From positions 1 to 64,000 of the forward strand of contig JAEUKI010000067.1 in NCBI GenBank assembly GCA_016793325.1: 64,000 nucleotides of DNA, read 5' to 3'. The stretch is from Myxococcales bacterium. GTDB taxonomy: Bacteria > Myxococcota_A > Polyangia > Polyangiales > Ga0077539. Under the pieces are notes generated by a model, which saw nothing but the letters and a program-made list of their open reading frames with translations, had not been told where the DNA came from and did not search any database. Positions 9,116 through 17,241 of this stretch are shown one piece after another; within the stretch, counting starts at the first letter, position 1; the number at the start of each line of letters is the position of its first letter. A program made the position numbers and the translations under genes.

Positions 9116-9475
9116 CTACTCGAGCGCCGAGAGGATCTTCGGCGCGGCGAGCCGCAGAAGAAACCGCGCCTTTCCGTAGTTGCCGTCGGGCGCCACGGCG
9201 AGCGCGAGGTAGTAGTCGTTGTTGAGCACGCGCACGATGAGCGTGAGCTTCTCGGCTTGGATCGCGAGCTCTTGCGCGGCGCCGGCTTGCACCGACTCGA
9301 TCGCGTGCATGAGCTGCTTGAGAACGACGGACATCTCCATGCCGATCGTCTCGATGTTGAGCTCTACACCGTCACGCACGTGGCTCTCGACCGCGATCCC
9401 GTCGAAGCCCATGAGCAGCCCAGCTTGGCCTCCCTGGGTGTGCTCGACCACGTCGCGCAGCGCATCCTTGAACAT
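9116..9475 (-). CDS. Roadblock/LC7 domain protein (MglB-like)
   Basis: A 119-residue single-domain protein. The pattern GLLMGFDGIAVES, then EMSVVLKQLMHAIESVQAG, then LIVRVLNNDYYLALAVAPDGNYGKARFLLR is typical of the Roadblock/LC7 fold, whose bacterial members (for example MglB) act as GAPs or scaffolds for small Ras-like GTPases in polarity and motility. No partner GTPase is encoded in this window. It is followed after three bases by aroQ. The divergent region upstream (9476-9545) also serves the membrane glycosyltransferase-like gene. The specific role is inferred only. Confidence 0.85.
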   Translation of the reverse strand: MFKDALRDVVEHTQGGQAGLLMGFDGIAVESHVRDGVELNIETIGMEMSVVLKQLMHAIESVQAGAAQELAIQAEKLTLIVRVLNNDYYLALAVAPDGNYGKARFLLRLAAPKILSALE

Positions 9476-9545
9476 CGGCGCGATGTTGCCAGCGCGTTTC
9501 TTTCAGGGTCAAGGATTCGTCTCGCTTCCAGCGCGACAGTGTACG

Positions 9546-11048
9546 GTGCGCGACACAGACGCCCTGGACGCAGCGCCCCGAAGCCCACAGCACGATGACG
9601 CCCTGACGCGCCGAGAAGGCTTTGCGCTGTGGTTATTGGCGTTTGTCGCCATCCGGTGGGTCGCTCCCAGCGGGCCCTTGTACTGGGATTCGTTTGGCTA
9701 CACGGCGCAGGCGGTCACTGGACAAGTGGGGGGGCTCGGGCTCGGGCGGCCGCTCTTTGTGCTGGTCTCGCACGGGGTCGCCTCGGCGCTCTTGAAGCTC
9801 GGCGCGTCGCTCGAGCACGTCGAACCGGTCCTGCGCGCGCTGTGGGCCAGCATTTCTGCGCTGTCGGCCCCCCTCGTCGCGCTCGCGGCGACGAAGCTCG
9901 ATTTTTCGTCCACTGAGCGGCGCTTCGCGGCGCTGGCCGTGGCCCTCTCGCCCGCGATGGCGCACGCCTCGGGGCAAGTGCTCACCGACGGGCCCGCGGT
10001 CGCGCTGATCGTCGCGAGCACGACGGCGGCGCTCTTCGCGAAGGATGGCGAGGGCGCGCGCGAAGCAGGGCTCTGGCTGGCGTCGGGCGCGCTGCTCGGG
10101 GCCGCGGTCGTCTTTCGCGAGCCCTCGCTCGCGCACGCGTTGACGCTGTACGCCCTCGTCGCGCTCGGCCCGAAGGGCGCTCGCTCTCGCTCGTGGGTCA
10201 CCGCCACGGCGGGGCTCTTGCTCGTCTCGGGGCTGAGCCTCGCGTGGGCCGCGCGGCAACCGGGCTGGGGAGACACGGTTCGAGCGTGGGTGTCCGCGAT
10301 GCGCCGCGAGCGCGCCGCGCACCCGTATTCGCTGCGAGACCTCGGTCTGTACGTCGCGTGGCTCTTCGCGTTGGGGCCGCTCGTGACGCTGGCCGCGATC
10401 GCGACGTGGGTCCGCGCGCGACGGGAGATCTTCGCGCGCTCGAAGGCGTTTGCCGTCGTCGCGCTCGGGTCGCTCGCGCCGCTCGCGCTGCTCGCGATCT
10501 ACCAAGACATCTCATTTTCGCCTCGGTATTTGCTGGGCGCGATGCCCTTCGCCGTCGCCGCCGTCGCCGCGCCGACGCTCGGGCGATGGGCGCGCACACA
10601 AAATCGAGTTCGCCTCGTCACGGCGCTCTTGGTCGCGACGGCGATCGTCTCGGGGTGGGGTCTCTCTCGGCGCGAGCGGCCGCTTCGCGCGGCGATCGAC
10701 ACGGTCGAAGCGCGGCTGCGAAGCGAGCCCGCTGCGCCGCGCGGAGAGCTCGTGATCGTCACCGGGCAGCTGTGCCCCGCGGTGCAGCTCGCGGCGCGCT
10801 TCGAGCGCGTTCGGGCCGAGCGCGAGCGAAGGGCCCCGGTGCGTTGGATCACGGTGTGCCCGGGGTGGGATTGGCCTTCGAACATCGGGCATACGCTCGA
10901 AGCGCACGTTCGGAGGCAGACCCCCGTGATCGTCGATCTGCGCGACGAGTCGTGGGTGGGAGCGCGTCAGCGCGCGGCGCGCGCCTCGGTGGCGGCGTGG
11001 GCTTCGACCGCGACGGTCACGGGCGCAGGGCTCGTGCGCGTGTGGTGA
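9546..11048 (+). CDS. Polytopic GT-C-type glycosyltransferase-like protein
   Basis: About 500 residues with roughly nine membrane helices. The segment PLYWDSFGYTAQAV after the first helix resembles the acidic first-loop motif of GT-C/PMT-like glycosyltransferases, which use polyprenyl-phosphate sugars on the periplasmic side. Later helices, a charged loop with VSAMRRERAAHPYS, and FSPRYLLGAMPF fit that fold. The C-terminal 130 residues are soluble. The GTG at 9546 is chosen because the frame continues upstream antisense to the Roadblock gene without a better start; this start is uncertain. The 3' end overlaps the end of the TerC gene by 82 bp on the opposite strand. Substrate unknown. Confidence 0.7.
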   Translation: MRDTDALDAAPRSPQHDDALTRREGFALWLLAFVAIRWVAPSGPLYWDSFGYTAQAVTGQVGGLGLGRPLFVLVSHGVASALLKLGASLEHVEPVLRALWASISALSAPLVALAATKLDFSSTERRFAALAVALSPAMAHASGQVLTDGPAVALIVASTTAALFAKDGEGAREAGLWLASGALLGAAVVFREPSLAHALTLYALVALGPKGARSRSWVTATAGLLLVSGLSLAWAARQPGWGDTVRAWVSAMRRERAAHPYSLRDLGLYVAWLFALGPLVTLAAIATWVRARREIFARSKAFAVVALGSLAPLALLAIYQDISFSPRYLLGAMPFAVAAVAAPTLGRWARTQNRVRLVTALLVATAIVSGWGLSRRERPLRAAIDTVEARLRSEPAAPRGELVIVTGQLCPAVQLAARFERVRAERERRAPVRWITVCPGWDWPSNIGHTLEAHVRRQTPVIVDLRDESWVGARQRAARASVAAWASTATVTGAGLVRVW

Positions 11049-11764
11049 GCGCGCCCTGCGCGGCGCCAGAGGTTGACGCACTCGACGAGGAAGGCGAAGC
11101 CCATCGCCGAGTAGATGTAGCCCTTGGAGACGTGGTGACCTGTTCCGTCGGCGACGAGCGTGACGCCGACGAGCATGAGGAAGCTCAACGCGAGGACCTT
11201 GGTGCTGGGGTGCTTCTCGATGAACGCGCCGATGGCCTTGGCGCAGAAGAACATCAGGCCCGCGGCGAGGACGACGGCGGTGCACATGACGGCGAGGTTT
11301 CGGGCCATTCCCACGGCGGTGATGACCGAGTCGAGCGAGAAGACGATGTCGAGCGCGACGATCTGCGCGACGACCCAGCCGAACGACGGGGCGCGCTTCA
11401 CCGCGAGCTCTTCGCCCTCGACCGCGGGCTCTTCGCCCTCGGTGCGCTCGAAGATCTCGGTCGAGGCCTTGGCGACAAGAAAACCGCCACCGACAATCAA
11501 GACGAGGTCTCGCCCCGAAAATCCGTGACCGAACAGCGCGAAGAGCGGCGTCGTGAGCCTGGTGATCCACGCGATCGTCGAGAGCAACGCGAGCCTCGTG
11601 AACAGCGCGAGAAAGAGCCCCAGTTTTCGAGCCACGTCGCGGCGCTCGGGCGGGAGCTTGGACACGGTCAACGCGAGGACAATCACGTTGTCGATCCCGA
11701 GGACGACCTCGAGCGTGGTGAGCGTGAGCAGAGCGACGAGCGTGTCGAGAGAGAGCGTGGGCAT
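10967..11764 (-). CDS. TerC-family integral membrane protein
   Basis: A 265-residue polytopic protein with the family's paired acidic motifs in membrane helices: VVLGIDNVIVLAL near the N-terminus and VALDIVFSLDSVITAVG in the middle. TerC/Alx proteins are linked to metal (manganese) export or metalation of exported proteins. The ATG at 11764 is preferred over longer frames because GGAGGT lies six bases upstream. The last 82 bases overlap the convergent glycosyltransferase-like gene. No manganese riboswitch of the yybP-ykoY class was recognised upstream. A vWA gene of a type often found near ter loci lies divergently at 12341, but no TerD homologue is seen. Confidence 0.9.
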   Translation of the reverse strand: MPTLSLDTLVALLTLTTLEVVLGIDNVIVLALTVSKLPPERRDVARKLGLFLALFTRLALLSTIAWITRLTTPLFALFGHGFSGRDLVLIVGGGFLVAKASTEIFERTEGEEPAVEGEELAVKRAPSFGWVVAQIVALDIVFSLDSVITAVGMARNLAVMCTAVVLAAGLMFFCAKAIGAFIEKHPSTKVLALSFLMLVGVTLVADGTGHHVSKGYIYSAMGFAFLVECVNLWRRAGRAHHTRTSPAPVTVAVEAHAATEARAAR

Positions 11765-12340
11765 GGCGAGACCTCCAACGCCACGAGCGGGGACTCGCGG
11801 CGGAGTGCATGCCGACGCCCGCGAGCGCGGGGCCATCGGGGAGCGTCAACGGGCGTCAGCGGAGAAGCGCGGATCGACTCGAACGGCTCTTCGTCCTCGG
11901 AGGCTCTCCAGAGGCAGTGATGAAACCGTTGAATCTCTTCGAGAAACGCCGCCCGGACGCCCCGGGCTGACCTCCTCGCCAGTGGCGCGACGCGCACGCT
12001 GCGTCGCCCGGCGATGAAAAGCGCTGGTAGGCACCGGCCCACAGAGCGTCAAGGGGCCCACACGCCAACAGCGGCTCGGCCCTCCGTTGGCGACACGCGG
12101 TCGGCGCTGCACACGAGGACGCTCGTTCTCGATGTCGAGAACGACGAAGGGAGCGCGCTCGCACCTATTAAGAAGCCGCGCGGCGCAAACGAGCAGCAAA
12201 TTCGCACGCCAATCGTGATTGGTGCGCTTGCGTACGCGATCGCTCGTCGCCATCACCTCTCGCTGTCGCCGCAGCGCGCGCTGTCTCCAACGAGACCAGC
12301 GCATCGTGCGCTCGTGGGCGACGGGACGGAGGTCCTCACT
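11765..12340. other. 576-bp divergent intergenic region
   Basis: This separates TerC (minus) from the vWA gene (plus) and must hold both promoters. Visible items are the strong ribosome-binding site for TerC (GGAGGT at about 11770-11775), a GCCAAC...GTTGGC hairpin (12064-12069 with 12086-12091) and GGAGGT before the vWA start. Open frames here have Arg-rich, low-complexity translations and are not credible genes. No riboswitch or tRNA was recognised. Confidence 0.5.
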
Positions 12341-12952
12341 ATGACGACAGCCATCGAGAACCGGGACTACACGCTGATCCTCGACAAGAGCGGGAGCATG
12401 GCGCAGCCCGATGGACGCACAGGACGCAGCCGCTGGAGCGTCGTTCAAGAGTCGACGCTGGCGCTCGCGTCGCGCTGCGAGCAGCTCGATCCCGATGGAA
12501 TCACGGTGTACGTCTTCAACGGGCGCTTTCGACGGTACGACAACGTTCGAAGCGACACGGTGACGAGGCTCTTCGGCGAGAACGAACCGATGGGATCGAC
12601 CAACCTCGCGGGCGTTCTACACGACGCGTTCACGCAGTATTTTGCTCGTAAACGCGCGGCGAAGATCGCGCGTCCCGAGACGATCCTCGTGGTGACCGAC
12701 GGCGAGCCGGACGACCCGCGCGCGGTGATGAAGGTCCTCATCGAAGCGGCGCGAAGCATCGATCGCGACGAAGAGCTCGCGGTCTCGTTTGTTCAAGTCG
12801 GAAACGACCCCGGAGCGACGCGGTTCTTGAAGGCCCTCGACGACGACCTCGTCCGCGCGGGCGCTCGCTTCGACATCGTCGACACGCTCACGGTGGACGA
12901 GCTCGAAGACCGCCCCATCGCCGAGGTGTTGCTCGACGCGATCAACGACTAA
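12341..12952 (+). CDS. Cytoplasmic vWA-domain protein with complete MIDAS
   Basis: A 203-residue protein made of a single vWA domain. All metal-site elements are present: Asp15-x-Ser17-x-Ser19 in LDKSGSM, Thr in MGSTNLAG and Asp in VVTDGEPDD. There is no signal peptide. The ATG at 12341 is supported by GGAGGT about nine bases upstream; longer frames add only low-complexity sequence. Proteins of this kind are found beside Ter stress-response genes, consistent with TerC on the opposite strand. The next gene, 41 bp downstream, is a small charged helical protein that is probably its partner. Confidence 0.88.
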   Translation: MTTAIENRDYTLILDKSGSMAQPDGRTGRSRWSVVQESTLALASRCEQLDPDGITVYVFNGRFRRYDNVRSDTVTRLFGENEPMGSTNLAGVLHDAFTQYFARKRAAKIARPETILVVTDGEPDDPRAVMKVLIEAARSIDRDEELAVSFVQVGNDPGATRFLKALDDDLVRAGARFDIVDTLTVDELEDRPIAEVLLDAIND

Positions 12953-12993
12953 CAAGCCAACACACGTATTCGAATCGCGAGGGAGAACCCAGC

Positions 12994-13293
12994 ATGAACC
13001 AACGCGACATCGACCGACTTCTCGACGAGGTCCGCGCCGAGTACCGCGCCGCCGACGCGCGCGAAGAGGCCGACCGACGCGCGCGAGAGGAGCAAGCGAA
13101 GCGAGCGGCCAACGAGCAACGCGCGAGCGAAGAGCGCGCCCTGCGCGAAGTGGCCAAGGCGTACCTCCGCGACCTCGATCCCAAGAGCGCGACGGGCCAG
13201 TGGTTCGCGAGTTTCGCGACGCACTACGCGACGCGCGAGGACGCCGCGCTCGAAGTGGTCCGCGCAGAGCGCGAGCTCGACCGAGGACTGTGA
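12994..13293 (+). CDS. Small charged helical protein downstream of vWA gene
   Basis: A 99-residue protein with a good ribosome-binding site (GAGGGAGA about ten bases before the ATG). Residues 1-60 are almost entirely Glu/Arg/Ala (for example REEADRRAREEQAKRAANEQ) and should form a long charged helix or coiled coil. The last third (LDPKSATGQWFASFATHYATREDAA) looks like a small folded unit. Placed 41 bp after the vWA gene on the same strand, it is likely co-expressed. I recognise no family; an adaptor or oligomerisation partner of the vWA protein is a guess from context. Confidence 0.72.
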   Translation: MNQRDIDRLLDEVRAEYRAADAREEADRRAREEQAKRAANEQRASEERALREVAKAYLRDLDPKSATGQWFASFATHYATREDAALEVVRAERELDRGL

Positions 13294-13322
13294 GCAGAGG
13301 GCTGGCGCGCGAAGCGCGCTGT

Positions 13323-15248
13323 TCACGCCGCGCGCTTGGCTCGGCGGCGGCGCACGAACAGGGCTCCGAGCGCGATCACCACCATCGGCGCTGCGTTGTT
13401 CGGACCCGGGGTGGCTGGAGTTCGGCAGCCGCAGCCGCTTCCGCTCGGGCGCATCGAGCCTCCGTCGGCGCTCGCGTCCGTCGTCGCGCTGTCCGAGCGC
13501 GTCGCAGAATCCGAGGAATTCGCCGCGTCGTTCGACGTGACGTCCTCTGCCACGCCGGTGTCCGTCGGAGTCGCGTCCGTGTCGACCGCGTCGGGCATCG
13601 AGCTCGCGTCCTCCGAGATCCCTGTATCCGACTCGACTCCAGAGTCGGTCGCGATCCCCGAATCCGTCGTCACACCGCTGTCTGTCACGACACCGCTGTC
13701 TGTTACGACGCCGCTGTCGACGATCACGCCGCTGTCGACGATCACACCGCTGTCGGTCACGCCCGCGGCTGTTTGATTCACGGTGTGGATGCTTCCGCCG
13801 ACGACGAGCGACGCAGAGCGCGCGGCGCCAGTGTTCGCGCTGTACGTGTAGTCCACGCTGCGCGGACCCGTTCCGTTCATCGCGGTGGAGACGAGCCAGC
13901 CCGCGGTCGAGGACATCGACCAGGCGCAACCAGCGCCGACGTTGACCATCACCGAGGACATTCCTGCGGTGGCGGGGACACCGCGCGACGCAGGATCGAG
14001 GCGCGGCGCGCAGCCGTCCGCCTGCACGACGCTCACCGTGCGACCGCCGATCGTGATCGTGTCGTTGCGCGACGGACCGGTGTTCGCGGCGACCGAGAAG
14101 TTCACGTTGGAGGGGCCCGTTCCGCTCGCGGGGAGGCCCGTGATCCAGCTCGCAGTGGACATCGTCGACCACGTGCAGCCCGCGGCGGTCTCGACGCGAA
14201 CCATCTGCGCGCCGCCTGCCGCGGTCGGCGTGAGCAGCGCGGGACTGACCGTAAATGTGCAGCCCGACGCCTGATTGACTGTGAAGGTCTGTCCGCCCGC
14301 GGTGATCGTCCCCGACCGCGCGGGGCCAGTATTCGCGTCGACCATGAACGTGATCGTCGCGCTGCCCGTTCCGCTCGCGGGCGCGACGTTGCGGATCCAC
14401 GGCGTCGTGGTCGAAGCCGTATACGCACACCCGCTGGTGCCCGTGAGCATGAAGCTCCCGCCTCCACCCGCAGCGGCGACGCTCGTGCTCGTGGGGCTCA
14501 GCGTCGTCGCGCACGACGCGCTCTGCCGAACGGACAACGACTGTCCGCCGATGGTGATGTTCGCGTTGCGCGCCGCGCCTGGGTTGCTCGCGACGGTGTA
14601 ATTGATCGCGCGGCTGCCGGTCCCCGACGCTGGAATGCCCGTAATCCACGCGGGAACGCCCGACGTCGTCCACGCCCCGCACCCCACCGCCGGCGAGTAC
14701 GTCGTCGTGAACATGCCGCCTGCGTTGGTCACCATTTGCGACGCGGGCGTGAGCGTCGAGTCCGTGCACACCGACGTGAGCGTTCCAGGTCCTGTGGCCG
14801 TCACCGTGAGGTTGCTCGTGTCCGACGCGTTGGCGCCGCCGATGACGAGGAAGAACACGCCTGCAGGCGAGAGAAGTTGATTTGTGGTGAGCGTCGTCCC
14901 TCCGGAGGTCACCGTCGGCGTCCATTGATTGACGCACGTGCTCGAAGGCAAGAAAATTCCCTGATAGATCGTCGCGGTCAGCCCGCCCGGTGAGCCGCCC
15001 GCCTTCGTGATCGAAAACGTGTACGTGCCCGTCGTCGCGACGTTGAACTGCCAAGCAGCGTACGTTCGCGTCGTCGTCGGAGAACACGCAGAGTTCGGGA
15101 TCGCCGCCGTCGGGCTCGCCGCCGAGCCGGGGAGCTGCACCGTGAACGACTGCGCGTGCGCTGCGCCACCTGCGAGCAGAACCGACGCGAGCGCAGACAC
15201 CGCGGAGAGAAGTCGACCTTCGAAGACACAACGATTCGAGACGCGCAT
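13323..15248 (-). CDS. BACON-repeat surface protein with MYXO-CTERM-like tail
   Basis: A 641-residue exported protein. The signal peptide ends near GGAAHA-QSF. Next is a PPC-like beta domain (about residues 35-150), then four repeats of about 84 residues of BACON type, each with a Cys-starting strand, a PWI/AWI core, SGTGS, ANTGPAR and IGGQTxTVNQ; BACON domains are thought to bind glycans or mucins. A hexapeptide DSGV(I/V)(V/T) repeat follows, then an Asp/Ser/Thr linker, GCGC, a membrane helix and RRRRAKR, a myxosortase-type tail. The ATG at 15248 replaces a longer frame lacking a signal peptide. Likely a cell-surface adhesin or envelope protein. Confidence 0.85.
   Translation of the reverse strand: MRVSNRCVFEGRLLSAVSALASVLLAGGAAHAQSFTVQLPGSAASPTAAIPNSACSPTTTRTYAAWQFNVATTGTYTFSITKAGGSPGGLTATIYQGIFLPSSTCVNQWTPTVTSGGTTLTTNQLLSPAGVFFLVIGGANASDTSNLTVTATGPGTLTSVCTDSTLTPASQMVTNAGGMFTTTYSPAVGCGAWTTSGVPAWITGIPASGTGSRAINYTVASNPGAARNANITIGGQSLSVRQSASCATTLSPTSTSVAAAGGGGSFMLTGTSGCAYTASTTTPWIRNVAPASGTGSATITFMVDANTGPARSGTITAGGQTFTVNQASGCTFTVSPALLTPTAAGGAQMVRVETAAGCTWSTMSTASWITGLPASGTGPSNVNFSVAANTGPSRNDTITIGGRTVSVVQADGCAPRLDPASRGVPATAGMSSVMVNVGAGCAWSMSSTAGWLVSTAMNGTGPRSVDYTYSANTGAARSASLVVGGSIHTVNQTAAGVTDSGVIVDSGVIVDSGVVTDSGVVTDSGVTTDSGIATDSGVESDTGISEDASSMPDAVDTDATPTDTGVAEDVTSNDAANSSDSATRSDSATTDASADGGSMRPSGSGCGCRTPATPGPNNAAPMVVIALGALFVRRRRAKRAA
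13672..13761 (-). repeat. Five 18-bp in-frame tandem repeats
   Basis: Five consecutive 18-bp units based on ACACCGCTGTCNGTCACG run within the linker of the BACON protein and encode hexapeptides DSGV-I/V-V/T. Because the units are in frame, copy number can change without breaking the gene, so the linker length may vary between strains. Confidence 0.85.
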
Positions 15249-15362
15249 GCGTGAGGCTCCTTGCGCTCTTCCCTGGAGCGTCGCGCGAGTGTGCTCCAAC
15301 TCACCGAACGATGGGTAGCGCGATCCCTCGCACGCCATGACTCGCGACGGGATCGTTTCGAA

Positions 15363-16322
15363 TCACCGCACGTTCGCGCCGAGCGACACGGCCATCGTGT
15401 GAAACCAGTTGTTCACGTAGCCGTCGCTCGGGGCGATCGGGTCGCGGCCCACGCCCCGGGATCCGCCGCCGAGATAGCGCAGGTTGACGAACACTTCGGT
15501 CGGTCCCCACAGCCGCAATCCAGCGCGAAGCGAGCCGTCGACGATCAGCCCTTCGACGGGGATGTCGCTCCCGTTGAGGCCGGGCATGTTCGCGTAGATT
15601 CCATCGGCTTCGAAGCCGAGGAACACCCCCGAGCGAAACGTGTAGCGACCGCGCGCCTTGAGCGCGGGAACGAGCCCCACGTTGCTGTTGAGCACGCGAT
15701 TGGCGCCGTCCGTGCCCGTGAACGAGATCACCGCGTTGCGGATCTGCAGCGTGAGACCGACCGAGAGCTCGTGGCGCGGGTCTGTGAAGAAGTCGAACGT
15801 GTAGCTGAAGCGATAGAAGTCGAAGCCGTACCGCGTGTCCAAGCCGCTCCCGCGAGGGAACGTCACGTTGTTGATCAAGAGATCCCGCGAGAGGCGCACT
15901 TGCGTGCGCAGGTCGATCGGCTGGTACAAGAAGACGAAATTGTGACGACGCGCGAGCTCGAGCTCGGCGCTCACGCGCGCGAAGAGCGAGAGATTTCCCT
16001 GGCCGCCTTCGCGAACGTAGTCGATCGTGCTGCCGGTCTGGCTGAGCTGGATGATGTGATAGAGCACCCCGACGGTCCCGAGCTCGACCGAGGCGCGCAC
16101 GGCCCAGAAGCGCGAGGTCGGGTTGAGCTCGAAGGGAGCATCCGCAGCGCGCGCCTCCGTCGCTTCGACAGGGCGAGCAGCGCTCGACGGCGCAGCGGGC
16201 GCGCTGTCGAGCGACGACGGTGTTGGTTGCGACGAAGAGACTTGCGCCTGTGCGTACGCAGCTTGCGCGAACAACGAAGAGCAACCTGCGAGCAGCGCGG
16301 CACGGAGACGAACGGTGGTCAT
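15363..16322 (-). CDS. Predicted outer-membrane beta-barrel protein
   Basis: A 319-residue protein. The ATG at 16322 gives a signal peptide (MTTVRLRAALLAG, cleavage near AYAQA); the longer frame to 16424 would bury it and is rejected. GAAGAG lies upstream. After a Ser/Pro/Ala linker, the sequence alternates short amphipathic strands with aromatic girdle residues (FWAVRASVELGTVGVLYHI, HNFVFLYQPIDL, YGFDFYRFSYTFDFF, AGLRLWGPTEVFVNLRYLGGG), typical of a barrel of about 12 strands. The ending LGANVR lacks the usual terminal Phe. It may be co-transcribed with the BACON protein gene downstream (114-bp gap). Function unknown. Confidence 0.75.
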   Translation of the reverse strand: MTTVRLRAALLAGCSSLFAQAAYAQAQVSSSQPTPSSLDSAPAAPSSAARPVEATEARAADAPFELNPTSRFWAVRASVELGTVGVLYHIIQLSQTGSTIDYVREGGQGNLSLFARVSAELELARRHNFVFLYQPIDLRTQVRLSRDLLINNVTFPRGSGLDTRYGFDFYRFSYTFDFFTDPRHELSVGLTLQIRNAVISFTGTDGANRVLNSNVGLVPALKARGRYTFRSGVFLGFEADGIYANMPGLNGSDIPVEGLIVDGSLRAGLRLWGPTEVFVNLRYLGGGSRGVGRDPIAPSDGYVNNWFHTMAVSLGANVR

Positions 16323-16409
16323 CAGAGGACTCTTCCGATGCGTCCCGTGAGCGAAAGTTGCGCTTCGACCCTCGTCCGCGGCGCGCGGGGACTCTAGCGT
16401 TGGCGCGCC

Positions 16410-17234
16410 ATGGACAGAGTTCACGCGATCGAGTTCGAAGACTTTCAGTGGGTTCCGAGCGCGGTGCGCGACGGGGGAACGGCGCTGCTCGACCTCGGGT
16501 TCGCCGTGCTGCGGTTTTATCGACCGGTCGCCTCGGCGATGGTGTCAGTGCTCGACGCCACGGGCGCGACCCACGCGGTGGACGTCTGTTCGGGCGCCGG
16601 CGGAGGGGCGCTCGCGATGCGCCGCGAGCTGAAGGAGCTCGGGCGCGCGCTGCCGCGCTGGACGCTCACCGACCGCTATCCCAACGAGGGCGCGATCGCG
16701 CAGATTCAGCAGCAAAACGACAGCTCACTTGAATACAAACCCACGTCGGTCGACGCCATGAGCGCCGACGATCCGGCGTTCGCGAAGAGCGCCTCGTCGC
16801 CCTCGCCTCCCGTACGGACCATGTTCGGGGCGCTTCATCACTTTCGCCCCGCGGCGGTGCGGTCGATCCTCGCGGCGGCGGTGAGCGCGAGGGCGCCGGT
16901 GGCGTTCTTCGACATCGCGGCGTCGCCGCAGCTGCGAAAGGTCCCGCTCGTGTTGGCCCCGATCCCCGTGGCGATCAACATGACGATGCTGTTCTGGGTG
17001 TCGTTCTTGATGGTTCCGTTCGCGAGGCCGTTCAGGCTGTCGCGGCTGGCGCTCACGTATTTGATTCCGCTCATCCCGATGCTCGTCGCCTGGGATGGAA
17101 CGGCGTCGGCGCTCCGCGCGTACATGCCCGAGGAGCTGCTCGAGATCGCTCGCTCGGTGCCCGGCTCGGACAGCTACGAGTGGCGCTCGGCGCGCGAGGG
17201 CAACGCGCTGTACCTCACTGGAATTCCTAAGTGA
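16410..17234 (+). CDS. Methyltransferase-like protein with membrane helices
   Basis: A 274-residue protein. Residues 50-75 contain VDVCSGAGGGALAMRREL, which fits the glycine-rich SAM-binding motif I of class I methyltransferases, and MFGALHHFRPAAV fits a post-motif region seen in small-molecule methyltransferases. Unusually, residues 185-235 are strongly hydrophobic (VAINMTMLFWVSFLMVP and LTYLIPLIPMLV), predicting two membrane helices that would tether the enzyme. It converges on the kinase gene with only a 7-bp gap. Substrate unknown; a lipid-soluble substrate would fit the anchoring. Confidence 0.72.
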   Translation: MDRVHAIEFEDFQWVPSAVRDGGTALLDLGFAVLRFYRPVASAMVSVLDATGATHAVDVCSGAGGGALAMRRELKELGRALPRWTLTDRYPNEGAIAQIQQQNDSSLEYKPTSVDAMSADDPAFAKSASSPSPPVRTMFGALHHFRPAAVRSILAAAVSARAPVAFFDIAASPQLRKVPLVLAPIPVAINMTMLFWVSFLMVPFARPFRLSRLALTYLIPLIPMLVAWDGTASALRAYMPEELLEIARSVPGSDSYEWRSAREGNALYLTGIPK

Positions 17235-17241
17235 CCTACGG

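Noticed and set aside
11765..12000. Possible yybP-ykoY manganese riboswitch before the TerC gene
   Set aside because: I looked for the conserved loop sequences in the leader on the minus strand and found none.
11049..13293. A complete tellurite-resistance (ter) operon
   Set aside because: Only TerC and a vWA protein are present and they are divergent; no TerD, TerB or TerZ homologue is visible.
13620..13770. Regular short repeats that could suggest a CRISPR array
   Set aside because: Units are 18 bp without spacers, in frame, and encode DSGV-type hexapeptides of the BACON protein linker.
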